DNA of 64,000 nucleotides from contig CAJTUI010000004.1 in NCBI GenBank assembly GCA_910579705.1, positions 71,089 through 135,088 on the forward strand, read 5' to 3'. Source of the DNA: an uncultured Christensenella sp. GTDB taxonomy: Bacteria > Bacillota > Clostridia > Christensenellales > Borkfalkiaceae. Below are positions 51,292-59,830 of this stretch, in pieces. Every line of letters begins with the position of its first letter. Position 1 is the stretch's first letter. Made by a program: the position numbers and the translations under genes. The notes under the pieces were generated by a model. That model did no database searches and was not told where the DNA came from. It saw only the letters and a program-made list of their open reading frames with translations.

Positions 51292-52962
51292 CTAAACCTT
51301 ATAAACGACAAAACCGCCGCTCTTCAATACGCCCTCTCCGTAACGGTTGCCCGCCACCGCGTCCACCTCCGCAAACGGCGCGCTCTTCCCGCTTTCGTTT
51401 ATGGCAAGACGGTACGCCCCGCGCCCGACTTCCAGAAGTCCGCGCACCGACCGTATATCCGCCTCCGCCCCGCAAAACTCCGCCTCGCGTTTAAGCGACG
51501 CGAGGGTCTTTACAAGCGTCTTGACCGCGTTGTCGCAATTTTCCTGCGACCAGTCGAAAGTCCTGCGGCAGTCGGGGTCGTATCCCCCTTCCATAGCGTT
51601 CTCCGTGCCGTAGTAAATACACGGCGCGCCCGTGAAAAAGTATGTGAGCGCAAGCGCGGACATAAGCTTATCCGTATTCCCGTTAACGCGCGTTAAAAAC
51701 CTGTGCGTGTCGTGCGTGTCGAGGAGATTTAACATCATAGCGTTAACCGCGTCGGTATTGCGCATTAAAAGCCCGTTCAGCTTATCCGCGGTCTGCGCCG
51801 CGTCCGCCGCGCCGAACGCGTAAAAATCCAGACACGCCTTGGTGAACGCGTAGTTCATAATACTGTCGAACTGGTCGCCGCGCAGATAGACGTTTGCGTC
51901 GTGCCAGTTCTCGCCGATAAGCACGCAATCGCTTTTGACCGCTTTTACCGCCTGCCTGAACTCGCGCCAGAACATGTGCGAAACCTCGTCGGACACGTCC
52001 AGCCTCCACCCGTCTATGTCGAACTCCTCTATCCAGTAGGTCGCTATCCCGATAAGGAATTTGCGCACTTCCGCGTTGGAGGTGTCGAACTTGGGCATAT
52101 ACTTACAGGCCGCGAAACACTCGTATTCCAGCGGGCTGTCCTTTCTTATTATGAACCAGTCGTAGTACGGCGACTGCCTGCCGCGTTCCGCCACGTCGCG
52201 AAACTGGCTCAGATTTTCGCTGCAATGGTTGAACACCGCGTCGAGAACGACCTTTATTCCGTTTGCGTGCGCCTTTTCAATCAGCTCTTTAAGGTCGGCC
52301 TTGTCGCCGAAATTTTTATCTATCTCGTAGTAGTCGGTTATGTCGTACTTGTGGTTGGAAACCGAACTGAACACGGGCGTGAGGTATAGCGCGTTCACGC
52401 CAAGACTTTTGAGGTAGCCCAGCTTTTGCGTAATGCCGCGTATGTCGCCGCCCGCAAAACTTTTGGGATTCGGGATTTCCCCCCAGCCGAGGTTTATATA
52501 GCTCTTGTCCTTATCTTCTCTGCCGATATTGAACCTGTCTACGAAAATCTGATAGAAACAGGCGGAGTTCATCCACCCCACGGGTTTCATTATATCCGAT
52601 TCGTTTATATAAGCATACTGAAAACAGTTATAATAACTCAATTCGTAGTCGAATTTTTCAGTCAGTCCGTCCTCCGAGAAAAACCGGACCTTTCCGCCCG
52701 AGGTGATTTCGAACACGTAGACAAGGCGGCGGTCTGAAACGTTGAGCGTGACGGTATAGAAAGCGTAAAGTCCGTCCGTATATCGGCGCTCCATCTCGCA
52801 ATACGACCGCTCCGTCGCGAAAGTATATTTGCCGCCGTAGATGACCCGCACTCTTTCGGGTCTGTCGTCTTTGGAAATTCTCAGCCTGAGCACGACGGTA
52901 TCGGCGTTCTTTGCGAAACAGTAATTGCTTTCGGGATAATGTAAAATAGCGTGTTGGTTCAT
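51292..52962 (-). CDS. GH13 alpha-glucan hydrolase (neopullulanase/cyclomaltodextrinase type)
   Basis: 556 residues without signal peptide, cytoplasmic. An N-terminal beta-sandwich (about 1-120) is followed by the (beta/alpha)8 barrel: IYQIFVDRF-like FYQIFVDRFN, NALYLTPVFSSVSNHKYDITDYY, VVLDAVFNHC, nucleophile in DGWRLDVSDEV, acid/base in VLIGENWHD, and third Asp in LLDTHDTHRF. This order and the N-terminal domain fit GH13 subfamily 20, which opens cyclodextrins, pullulan and maltodextrins. AAAGGTG precedes the ATG. First gene of the operon with malEFGK and glgP. Confidence 0.92.
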   Translation of the reverse strand: MNQHAILHYPESNYCFAKNADTVVLRLRISKDDRPERVRVIYGGKYTFATERSYCEMERRYTDGLYAFYTVTLNVSDRRLVYVFEITSGGKVRFFSEDGLTEKFDYELSYYNCFQYAYINESDIMKPVGWMNSACFYQIFVDRFNIGREDKDKSYINLGWGEIPNPKSFAGGDIRGITQKLGYLKSLGVNALYLTPVFSSVSNHKYDITDYYEIDKNFGDKADLKELIEKAHANGIKVVLDAVFNHCSENLSQFRDVAERGRQSPYYDWFIIRKDSPLEYECFAACKYMPKFDTSNAEVRKFLIGIATYWIEEFDIDGWRLDVSDEVSHMFWREFRQAVKAVKSDCVLIGENWHDANVYLRGDQFDSIMNYAFTKACLDFYAFGAADAAQTADKLNGLLMRNTDAVNAMMLNLLDTHDTHRFLTRVNGNTDKLMSALALTYFFTGAPCIYYGTENAMEGGYDPDCRRTFDWSQENCDNAVKTLVKTLASLKREAEFCGAEADIRSVRGLLEVGRGAYRLAINESGKSAPFAEVDAVAGNRYGEGVLKSGGFVVYKV

Positions 52963-52977
52963 ACAATCACCTTTGTA

Positions 52978-53006
52978 TTGACATTTGAATAAAAAACCTG
53001 TATAAT
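52978..53006 (+). promoter_or_regulatory. consensus promoter of the LacI gene
   Basis: TTGACA (52978-52983), exactly 17 bp, TATAAT (53001-53006), and only six bases (TCGGTT) before the ATG at 53013. Transcription would begin at or next to the start codon, giving a leaderless message. No clear minus-strand promoter for the GH13 gene is seen in this 50-bp gap. Confidence 0.85.
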
Positions 53007-53012
53007 TCGGTT

Positions 53013-53798
53013 ATGGGAAAAAGAGTTACGATACACGATATAGCCAGAGAGGCGGGCGTTTCCGCCGCCACCGTTTCGTACGTTATCAACAATACGGAAG
53101 GCCAGACTATAAGCGAAGAAACAAAAAACAAAATTTGGCACGTTATAAATATGTTTAACTACAAACCCAACGTTTTTGCCAAAAACCTGCGTTCGTCCTC
53201 GTCGCGGCTGGTCGCGGTCTGCACCGAAAACAACGGCCATCTCTACAAGGCGGAGTTTATCAACGTTCTGGAAGGGCTATCCGCGTCACTCCGCGAAAAC
53301 TTCGACCTGATTTTTTCCGCGCCGCCGTTCGGAAGAATTTCCAATGCCGACGCAATTATCGCCTACAACGTAACCAAAGAAAAGTTCTATGAAATAGGCA
53401 ACTGCAACTACGTTCCGCTGATCGCAGTGAACTGCCTCGTAGAGGACAGGCTCTTTTTTCAGGTTTCCGCCGATTACGAAAAATTAAAACGAAAGGCGGA
53501 CGCATATTTTGAAGGCGATTATTCGTTCGTATGCTTAAACCCCGCGGACTCCGCGCTGAAAGCAAGCATAGAACGCGTTTTCGAAAGCGTTATCTTCGTC
53601 GACAAAGGCGCGCAGCTGCAATCGGTAAAACAGCGCAATATCCTGACCGTCAACTCGATAATAAACGAATTTTTCAAAAACACCGGCAAAGTCGTTCTTT
53701 TCGAAGACTTATACGCGCCGCTGTGCCGTCAGGCGGCCGACTGCGTACATAAGGCGCTCAGCCGCGAACCTTTCGACGTGCATTCCTATAAAATCTGA
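53013..53798 (+). CDS. LacI-family transcriptional regulator, short (261 aa)
   Basis: N-terminal HTH typical of the family: VTIHDIAREAGVSAATVSYVINN, hinge PNVFAKNLRSSSSRLVAV. The effector domain is only about 200 residues, some 70 short of normal, and the usual mid-domain blocks are compressed (DRLFFQVSADYEKLKRKA replaces the dimer/sugar-binding region). The C-terminus is intact in frame with a terminator after it. No ribosome binding site; see the promoter entry. Divergent from the maltodextrin operon, which it probably regulates. Confidence 0.88.
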   Translation: MGKRVTIHDIAREAGVSAATVSYVINNTEGQTISEETKNKIWHVINMFNYKPNVFAKNLRSSSSRLVAVCTENNGHLYKAEFINVLEGLSASLRENFDLIFSAPPFGRISNADAIIAYNVTKEKFYEIGNCNYVPLIAVNCLVEDRLFFQVSADYEKLKRKADAYFEGDYSFVCLNPADSALKASIERVFESVIFVDKGAQLQSVKQRNILTVNSIINEFFKNTGKVVLFEDLYAPLCRQAADCVHKALSREPFDVHSYKI

Positions 53799-53807
53799 AT
53801 AATAACA

Positions 53808-53840
53808 AGCGGGCGTTCAGTCGAACGCCCGCTCTTTTTT
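53808..53840 (+). terminator. rho-independent terminator
   Basis: AGCGGGCGTTC and GAACGCCCGCT, 11-bp stem with loop AGTC, followed by CTTTTTT. Ends the lacI-like gene and faces the convergent lipoprotein gene. Confidence 0.92.
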
Positions 53841-53860
53841 CCGTGCTGTTTACGGGCGTG

Positions 53861-55723
53861 TTATGCGTTGGTTACCGCGTAAAAGTCTACCTTGCCCGTA
53901 GCAATATCGTAAACCGCTTTGTACGTGCCCGCCTCCGAACACTTGAAGTTTGTGCCGCTTTCGGGAACGAATTTCGCGTTAGCGTTGCCCGCGGTTCCCA
54001 AAGCTCCGGAGTCTATGAACTGTCCGTAACCTTCCGTTTCGCCCTTGGGGTGTTTTTCGAAACCGAATTCGACGGGTTTACCTTCGGCTACCGTGAAAGT
54101 ATATTCGTACTTGGTTTCGTCCGCGCTGATCGTAAACCTGTACTCTTCCGCAAAGTTATGTTTCCAGTCAACCTGCGTGCCGATATTTGCGCCCTTGATA
54201 TAGATGTCAAGCGAATCCGCCGACTCCGCGTGTTTTACAACCGTTATCATTTTCGCGTAAGAATCGAAAGTTATATCGTAATTGCCGGCCTTGACGCACT
54301 TGATGTTGTTGTTATTGCCTCCTACGGGCACAAAGTCGTCACCGCCGCCGTACAGATAGAACACATTGTAACTGCCGAGGCCGTTATAGCCGTCCGTTCC
54401 CCATTCTCCGCGCTCGGTCGAGCCCGCTTTGAACGCCTGAATAATGAATTCGGAGTCCGCTTTCATTGCAACGTTTTTGATTTCGTAGACGCCCGAACCC
54501 GCGGTCGCCTCTTTGAGCATAAACTCTTCGTTGAAACAGTAGCCCTGCCAGCTCTCCACTCCTTCCGCAAACGTACCGTCGATATAGTAATCGGTGGGCG
54601 CGGGGGTCTTAGCCGCGTCGAGCGTGGCCGTCAGAACTTGGGTCGCCGCGGTGTAGGTGAATTTGTAAGTTCCCGTCGCCTTGGCTACCATATTCTTGCT
54701 TGCAAGTTCGTCGAAAAGCGCCTTGCCCGCATCGTCGAGATTGGTAGAGCGCAGATACTCCGTGCCCGTAGCAACTTCCGCTCCTATGGTGTTTTGGGAA
54801 GTGAACACAAACTCTTCGCCCTCTTTGAGGTAAATTTCTAGAGTATATACGCCGTTATTGTTGGTCATTTTGGTTGCGGGATTGTACATATCCTTCCAGT
54901 TGGTTATGTGCGCGCCCTTTATGTAGTAATCGGTCACAACTTCCACGTCGTCTTCCACGTCGCCGTTTCTTACCCAGGTTATGGAATCGCAATGATTGAT
55001 ATTGAACGCCTCTTTACCCTCCTCGGTATACTTGGGATGGTCCGTCTCGTACAAATCGTCTTCGGGGTGGGTATAGAGCTTAAAGGTATAATTGCCCGAA
55101 TACTCGCACTTTATGTTAAGTCTGTAATTTGAATTATCGCCGATCGTACTGGAACCGCTGAACGCCTCCGTTCCGTCCGCAAGTTTTGTTTCGTTAAGAT
55201 ACCCGACGCCGCGCTGGTTGTGCCAGTCGGTGTTTATGGCAAACTGGAACTCATCGCCTTTGTTGAGATCGAGAGTATAAGTATACACGTTTTTATCCGT
55301 TGCCTTGGCCATTTTCGTTGTATTGTCGATAACCTTGCCCCAGTTGCTTTTCCTGAGCACGGGACTTGTTCCGCTACCGACGATATGGTACTCCCTGATA
55401 TCCGCAGGCTGGTTTGCCTTGGACCAAAGCGAAAACGCGTCTGTATTTTTGGTTATAGCCGCGTCGAAATCGAACCTATGCGAAAAAGTAGGCGTCACGT
55501 ACCAGTTTATAAATTCATAATCCGCTTTCGTCGGCGTCCACCTCGTCGCCTTTTCACCCTCCTTGACTTTCTGGGTATCCAAAACCGTAGTTCCGTCGCG
55601 GTAAGTTACGGTATAGGTCTTTCCGTCGTCTCCGGGAGTACAAGCCGCAAGCACGGCCGCCGTAGAAGCGCAAACCGCCGCCGCTACTACCAATCCGACA
55701 ATTTTAGTAGCTTTTTTCATCAT
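53861..55723 (-). CDS. surface lipoprotein with repeated starch-binding-like domains (620 aa)
   Basis: Lipobox VLAACTPG (Cys28). Residues about 35-100 form an InlB B-repeat-like unit (TYTVTYRDGTTVLDTQKVKEG, FINWYVTPTF). Then come four repeats of about 110-130 residues, each with a YYIKGAHITNW / YYIDGTFAEGVESW / DIYIKGANIGTQVDWK-type start, an aromatic patch, a KEGEEFVF-type strand and a closing AGTYKFTYTA / AGNYDITFDS / AGTYKAVYDIATG motif. This pattern matches SusE/SusF-like and CBM20/26-like starch-binding modules. It probably holds starch or maltodextrin at the cell surface. AGGTGG precedes the start (ATGATG, either possible). Monocistronic, with its own operator. Confidence 0.82.
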   Translation of the reverse strand: MMKKATKIVGLVVAAAVCASTAAVLAACTPGDDGKTYTVTYRDGTTVLDTQKVKEGEKATRWTPTKADYEFINWYVTPTFSHRFDFDAAITKNTDAFSLWSKANQPADIREYHIVGSGTSPVLRKSNWGKVIDNTTKMAKATDKNVYTYTLDLNKGDEFQFAINTDWHNQRGVGYLNETKLADGTEAFSGSSTIGDNSNYRLNIKCEYSGNYTFKLYTHPEDDLYETDHPKYTEEGKEAFNINHCDSITWVRNGDVEDDVEVVTDYYIKGAHITNWKDMYNPATKMTNNNGVYTLEIYLKEGEEFVFTSQNTIGAEVATGTEYLRSTNLDDAGKALFDELASKNMVAKATGTYKFTYTAATQVLTATLDAAKTPAPTDYYIDGTFAEGVESWQGYCFNEEFMLKEATAGSGVYEIKNVAMKADSEFIIQAFKAGSTERGEWGTDGYNGLGSYNVFYLYGGGDDFVPVGGNNNNIKCVKAGNYDITFDSYAKMITVVKHAESADSLDIYIKGANIGTQVDWKHNFAEEYRFTISADETKYEYTFTVAEGKPVEFGFEKHPKGETEGYGQFIDSGALGTAGNANAKFVPESGTNFKCSEAGTYKAVYDIATGKVDFYAVTNA

Positions 55724-55755
55724 TCCACCTCGTTTCTGTATTTTCGGTTTTTAAT

Positions 55756-55803
55756 TACTTAACCGATTAAGTAGATTATAATACACACTTTTGCGTTTGT
55801 CAA
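55756..55803 (-). promoter_or_regulatory. lipoprotein promoter with LacI-type operator
   Basis: On the minus strand TTGACA (55798-55803), 17 bp, TATAAT (55775-55780). Immediately after lies TACTTAACCGATTAAGTA (55756-55773), a near-perfect palindrome centred on CG, as LacI-family proteins bind. It covers the predicted start of transcription, so it should be a repressor site, most simply for the regulator at 53013. Confidence 0.8.
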
Positions 55804-55850
55804 TACTTTTTTTAAAATTCTCAAAAAATGTTTATCGCTAACAAAACAAG

Positions 55851-55876
55851 CCCGCGGAGCAAGCCTGCCCCGCGGG
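55851..55876 (-). terminator. stem-loop downstream of the small ORF
   Basis: CCCGCGG (55851-55857) and CCGCGGG (55870-55876), 7-bp stem with 12-nt loop; on the minus strand CTTGTTTTGTT follows. It would end the 58.5 to 55.9 kb operon. Confidence 0.55.
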
Positions 55877-55881
55877 AAAAA

Positions 55882-56034
55882 TCAATCCTTCGCGTTCAAT
55901 ATTTCAATCGCGTTATCCGCGCGCTCATCTTCCGTCCCCGGCCCTAAATTGGGATTGGTCTTTACAAAGTTTATCGAGAAATATAATCTTCGATTTTCCA
56001 CCTTTAAACCTGCCGCCGCACTACGCTCTTGCAT
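55882..56034 (-). CDS. candidate small protein (50 aa)
   Basis: Begins ATG 56034 (MQERSAAAGLKVENRRLYFS) with GGCGGAG five bases upstream and stops at 55882, just before a stem-loop. It lies 38 bp after the ABC transporter stop, on the same strand. The C-terminal half (NPNLGPGTEDERADNAIEIL) is acidic and hydrophilic; no signal peptide or leader-peptide Gly-Gly. No family recognised. It could be the remains of a longer gene, since a second short frame (MFFDRAESYARA) precedes it. Confidence 0.4.
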   Translation of the reverse strand: MQERSAAAGLKVENRRLYFSINFVKTNPNLGPGTEDERADNAIEILNAKD

Positions 56035-56072
56035 AGGACTCCGCCCTGTCGAAAAACATAATCGTTCTGTTC

Positions 56073-58520
56073 TTATACATTCCTGATTGCGTCAATGGGC
56101 CGCATTTTAACTATTTTCCTGAGCGGGATAACCGTGGCAAGCCCTATGAGCACAACGCTAGCGGCAATTATTATAACAGCCGTCAGCCAATTAAAGAATA
56201 TCAGATTTACATATATATACCCTGCCGTGAACACCTTGTTTAACAGCCAAGCACATATAAATGCTCCGCCGAAACATACGATGCAGGGAATAACCGCAAG
56301 CAGCATAGATTCAAATATAAATATCTTGAATATATCCCTGCTCCTTGCGCCCAGCGCCCTGAGTATTCCTATTTCCTTTTTCTGGTTTTTAATGCTTACC
56401 GATATAAGATTAATTACGAAAAGCAACAACAAAATCGAAAGCGCGCAGCTAAGCCCTACAAATATCAGCCCGAACTGTCCGCACGTCTCCTCGAAGCCGT
56501 AAAAAAAGTCGGAATTTACTACGTATGCGTTTACGTTTTTAGTCCGCAAATCCTTTAAAAAACCGTGAAGGTTGTCAATGTTTGATATGTTGACTATTAA
56601 GGCCTCGCTACTTACCGTATCATAATACAGCTCTGTAACGTTATTCTGTCCGAGAACTACTTTATATATGTTTTCCTGCGGATTGAAATTGAAAGAAAAG
56701 CCCTTTAAGATAAGGTTTTCATAGGTTTTGCATACGTAACCGGTTTCACTTTCTTTAAACGAAAGACTGATTTTTTCGTTTATGTGCTCGGGCGCGTATG
56801 CAGCATAGTAGTATACATCCTTAGCGTCGGGAAACATTTGCCTGTAAATATCGTAAGAAACAATCACCTCGTTATCGGCAAGCACTATATCCGCAACGCT
56901 ATTTACTTTACCGTTTTCGCCATATACCTCACCGATACTTAATATGGTATTAAAAATATCGCTTTTACCGGTAGTACTGTAAACCTGTAATTTATCATTC
57001 GTTATAAACTGTCCTGAGGAAGAAGCAGACGTAATTTCAAATTTTTGCCCTAATCCGTTTCTCGAACCGCCATTATAAGTTAAATTCAACTGTTTAAGAT
57101 GACCTTGAATATAAAATTTGTCCCCGTTTACAAAACTGTTCCAGCTGATTTCTTTTTCATATAATTCACTGATATCGGGCGTACAGTTGTTTTCTGCCGT
57201 TGCAATAATCCCCGCAATGACGCTACTTCTGTCCAAACTCGGTTCATAATAACGGTCAAAGTAAATGGGTTTGCCTACAAGATTATGTTTATTGTGCAGG
57301 CTTTTATCGATTTTAATAAATTCACCGTCTTCGTAAATATAGCATCTGTTTTCATAGCTTTCGTTCAAAAGTTCCTGAAGATATTCTTCGGACATATAGA
57401 AACTATTTTCATCTAACGGCAAGTACTCGCCTACAAATTCAAAGCCTGCGGCCAAAAGGTCGTTCGCGCTCTCTATGTATACGTCGTCCGAGTCCGTCTT
57501 TGTTACAAATCCGGCGGTCCACTTGTCTTTTATGTGAGCCAGTGTACTCTGCGAAATTTCGTCTGCTCCGGGCTCGATACCGAAAAAAGTTTTTTCGCCC
57601 TGTTCCAGTACTATGTGGGAAATTCCGTCTTTTTTAGCTTGCCTGTAAATCGAATACTCGGGGGTATAACTTAAAATCAACTGCGACACGGCTATGGAAA
57701 GTATAGTAAGTACCGCGATCAGAATACAGGAAATACTTCGCACTTTCTTTTTCAAGAGGTTAGAAACCCCCATTTTGAAAGCCAGACGGTCGGGAAGTTT
57801 AGTGCGGTATGCCTTTAAATCCGCAGGCTCATCCCGTACGTCGTCAATCGTTCCGCAGGTATTTTTTATAATTTTTCCGTCCTTCAACTCGATAATGCCG
57901 TCGCCGTACTTTTCCGCGCTTTCCTCGTCGTGAGAAACAACGATAACAAGTTTGCTTTTTGAAAGACTTACAAGCAATTCGAATATATCCTTGCCCGTTT
58001 CGCTGTCAAGATTGCCCGTAGGCTCGTCCGCGAATATTATGCGCGGGTTTTTTATAAGCGCACGCGCTATTGCAACGCGTTGCTTTTGCCCGCCCGAAAG
58101 TTCGTCGGGAAACCTGCCGCTCATTCCGTTTAAATCAACTTCGTTCAAAGCTTTTTCAACTTCGCCCTCGACTGATTTTCTGTTCTGTAAAGAAAGAGCA
58201 AGAGAAACGTTTTCGCCCACGGACAAATTTTCAATGAGATTAAATTCCTGAAAGATGAAGCCAAGAAATTCGTTTCGATACACGTCAAGCTGCGCGGCGT
58301 CCATTTCGGTGATGTTTATTCCGTTTAACACGATTTCGCCGCCGGTGCACTTATCCAGTCCGCTAAGCAAGTTTAACAGAGTGGACTTTCCGCTACCGCT
58401 CTTGCCCAGAATAAAGAACAGGCCTTTTTCGGGTAAATTGAAGGTTACGCCCTGCAACGCGTTGCATTCATTCCCTCTTTTGGAAACGTATTTCTTTGTT
58501 ACTTCCTTTACTTTCAGCAT
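56073..58520 (-). CDS. ABC transporter, ATPase fused to FtsX-type permease (815 aa)
   Basis: N-terminal ATPase of the LolD/MacB type (1-220): Walker A LGKSGSGKST, FIFQEFNLIENLSVGENVSLAL, LSGGQKQRVAIARALI, IIFADEPTGNLDSETG, VVSHDEESA. Residues about 265-285 form the first helix, a large extracytoplasmic region (about 290-670) follows, and three C-terminal helices form the FtsX domain with KKEIGILRALGARSRDIFKIFIFES. Such exporters move peptides, antibiotics or lipoproteins or act as mechanotransmitters. It overlaps nothing, and begins 4 bp after the GLUG-protein stop, so the two are made together. Confidence 0.92.
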   Translation of the reverse strand: MLKVKEVTKKYVSKRGNECNALQGVTFNLPEKGLFFILGKSGSGKSTLLNLLSGLDKCTGGEIVLNGINITEMDAAQLDVYRNEFLGFIFQEFNLIENLSVGENVSLALSLQNRKSVEGEVEKALNEVDLNGMSGRFPDELSGGQKQRVAIARALIKNPRIIFADEPTGNLDSETGKDIFELLVSLSKSKLVIVVSHDEESAEKYGDGIIELKDGKIIKNTCGTIDDVRDEPADLKAYRTKLPDRLAFKMGVSNLLKKKVRSISCILIAVLTILSIAVSQLILSYTPEYSIYRQAKKDGISHIVLEQGEKTFFGIEPGADEISQSTLAHIKDKWTAGFVTKTDSDDVYIESANDLLAAGFEFVGEYLPLDENSFYMSEEYLQELLNESYENRCYIYEDGEFIKIDKSLHNKHNLVGKPIYFDRYYEPSLDRSSVIAGIIATAENNCTPDISELYEKEISWNSFVNGDKFYIQGHLKQLNLTYNGGSRNGLGQKFEITSASSSGQFITNDKLQVYSTTGKSDIFNTILSIGEVYGENGKVNSVADIVLADNEVIVSYDIYRQMFPDAKDVYYYAAYAPEHINEKISLSFKESETGYVCKTYENLILKGFSFNFNPQENIYKVVLGQNNVTELYYDTVSSEALIVNISNIDNLHGFLKDLRTKNVNAYVVNSDFFYGFEETCGQFGLIFVGLSCALSILLLLFVINLISVSIKNQKKEIGILRALGARSRDIFKIFIFESMLLAVIPCIVCFGGAFICAWLLNKVFTAGYIYVNLIFFNWLTAVIIIAASVVLIGLATVIPLRKIVKMRPIDAIRNV

Positions 58521-58524
58521 TTAA

Positions 58525-59598
58525 TTACGCCTCCTCTCCATATATATACTCGCCTGCAAAACTATTGCTTACAAACTCAGCTTGATTTGACGTGCCGATT
58601 CCCAAAAAACCGCCTATCTTTCTAAGATTGCCCTTATCGACTGTACCACGACAGCTGGATACGTAACCGGCATTCGTTAAGTATTCCGTGTCAAATTCAC
58701 ATTTCGTACCGTTAACGCCTACAAGCTGTCCCATTCTGGGTTTAAAGTTCTTGTCGTTATTTTCCGCTCCGATATATTTTATATTTCCTACGTTACACGA
58801 ATTGCGTATTTCAGCCTTTAAAGGCATCGATGTACCGCTTATTCCTCCCACATAAGGAGTTACGCCTTCTACGTACCCGCAATAAATGTTACCATAATTA
58901 AGACAGCCTAAAATAACTCCAGCTTGACTAAACCCTGATATACCGCCAATGAACTGGTTTCCGCGCAATGTAGTATTTTCCGCTTTCTGCAGTTCGCCAA
59001 ACGCGCAATTTTCAATCCTGCCGTGAAATAAATATCCGACTATCCCCCCGATATGTGATTGCGACTTAACTTTACCAAGATCAATAGACGAATTCTTTAC
59101 GATGCAGTTAATGATACGGCCATTATAGCTATATCCTGCGATAAAACCAACGGAAACGGCATTGTCACTGGAAATTAAACTGGTTGTTATTATTACATTA
59201 TCTACGGTCAAATTTTTTACCGTTCCGTAAATACGTTTGAATATGCCGTAATTCCCTCCCGAATCAACATTTATTAAGCAACCGCCAATCGTTTTACCGT
59301 TACCGTCTAAAGTACCTGCGAAATCAGCTTTGGGAGCCCAACCCATTCCATAAAAACTAATATCATTCGCCAATTTGTAGTTGCCGTAAACCGTAGATTC
59401 ATCCGTTGCAAATACGCTTGCAAAATCTTGCCAGCTTGTAATTAAGTACGGGTCTTCCGCCGTTCCCGCCCCGGCCAAACTCTTACTATCTGCACGGGCG
59501 TTTAAGGAATTTACTCCAATAAAGCCCATCAGGATGCTTAATACCAGTATAATACCGGCAGCGAGCAAGAAAAACGGTTTTTTCTTTGTGTGTGTCAT
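58525..59598 (-). CDS. secreted GLUG-motif beta-helix protein (357 aa)
   Basis: An N-terminal hydrophobic segment (FFLLAAGIILVLSILMGFIG) acts as signal or anchor. After AGAGTAEDPYLITSWQDFA, a start found in many surface proteins, there are repeated GLUG-like units: GTLDGNGKTIGG, GIFKRIYGTVKNLTVDNV, GFIAGYSYNGRIINC, GGIVGYLFHGRIENC, GGISGFSQAGVILGC, GGISGTSMPLKAEIRNS. These should form a right-handed beta-helix outside the cell. No sortase motif is seen. Function unknown; co-transcribed with the ABC exporter downstream. AGGT before the ATG. Confidence 0.88.
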   Translation of the reverse strand: MTHTKKKPFFLLAAGIILVLSILMGFIGVNSLNARADSKSLAGAGTAEDPYLITSWQDFASVFATDESTVYGNYKLANDISFYGMGWAPKADFAGTLDGNGKTIGGCLINVDSGGNYGIFKRIYGTVKNLTVDNVIITTSLISSDNAVSVGFIAGYSYNGRIINCIVKNSSIDLGKVKSQSHIGGIVGYLFHGRIENCAFGELQKAENTTLRGNQFIGGISGFSQAGVILGCLNYGNIYCGYVEGVTPYVGGISGTSMPLKAEIRNSCNVGNIKYIGAENNDKNFKPRMGQLVGVNGTKCEFDTEYLTNAGYVSSCRGTVDKGNLRKIGGFLGIGTSNQAEFVSNSFAGEYIYGEEA

Positions 59599-59694
59599 AA
59601 TTTTACCTCCAAAAAGTTTTGTATACTATAAAGGCTGTAAAATTACAACAATTGTTACAATATTTAAAAAATAAATTTTTTATTTGTAGATATC

Positions 59695-59723
59695 ATTATA
59701 CACCACAAAAACCCGTTTGTAAA
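59695..59723 (-). promoter_or_regulatory. promoter of the GLUG-ABC operon
   Basis: On the minus strand TTTACA (59718-59723), 17 bp, TATAAT (59695-59700). The leader of about 90 bases contains the near-palindrome TTACAACAATTGTTACAA (59643-59660), a possible regulator site. Confidence 0.7.
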
Positions 59724-59771
59724 TATCAAATAAAAATATTACAAAAAAAGTTAACTTTAAACCGTCATTTT

Positions 59772-59830
59772 TTCTTCATAAGAAAAGTCTTTTTAGTAGT
59801 AAATATAAAGGCGGATTTTCTTATGAAGAA
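59772..59830 (+). repeat. 15-bp inverted repeat covering a start codon
   Basis: TTCTTCATAAGAAAA (59772-59786) and TTTTCTTATGAAGAA (59816-59830) are perfect complements 29 bp apart. The right arm contains the ATG (59823-59825) of the HTH gene, and its AAAGGCGGA ribosome binding site lies in the loop. In RNA this would bury the start codon; in DNA it could be a binding site duplicated in opposite orientation. Confidence 0.75.

Noticed and set aside
52963..53012. LacI operator in the GH13-lacI gap (AACC...GGTT)
   Set aside because: Only four bases on each side match, the centre lacks CG, and it does not resemble the site at 55756-55773.
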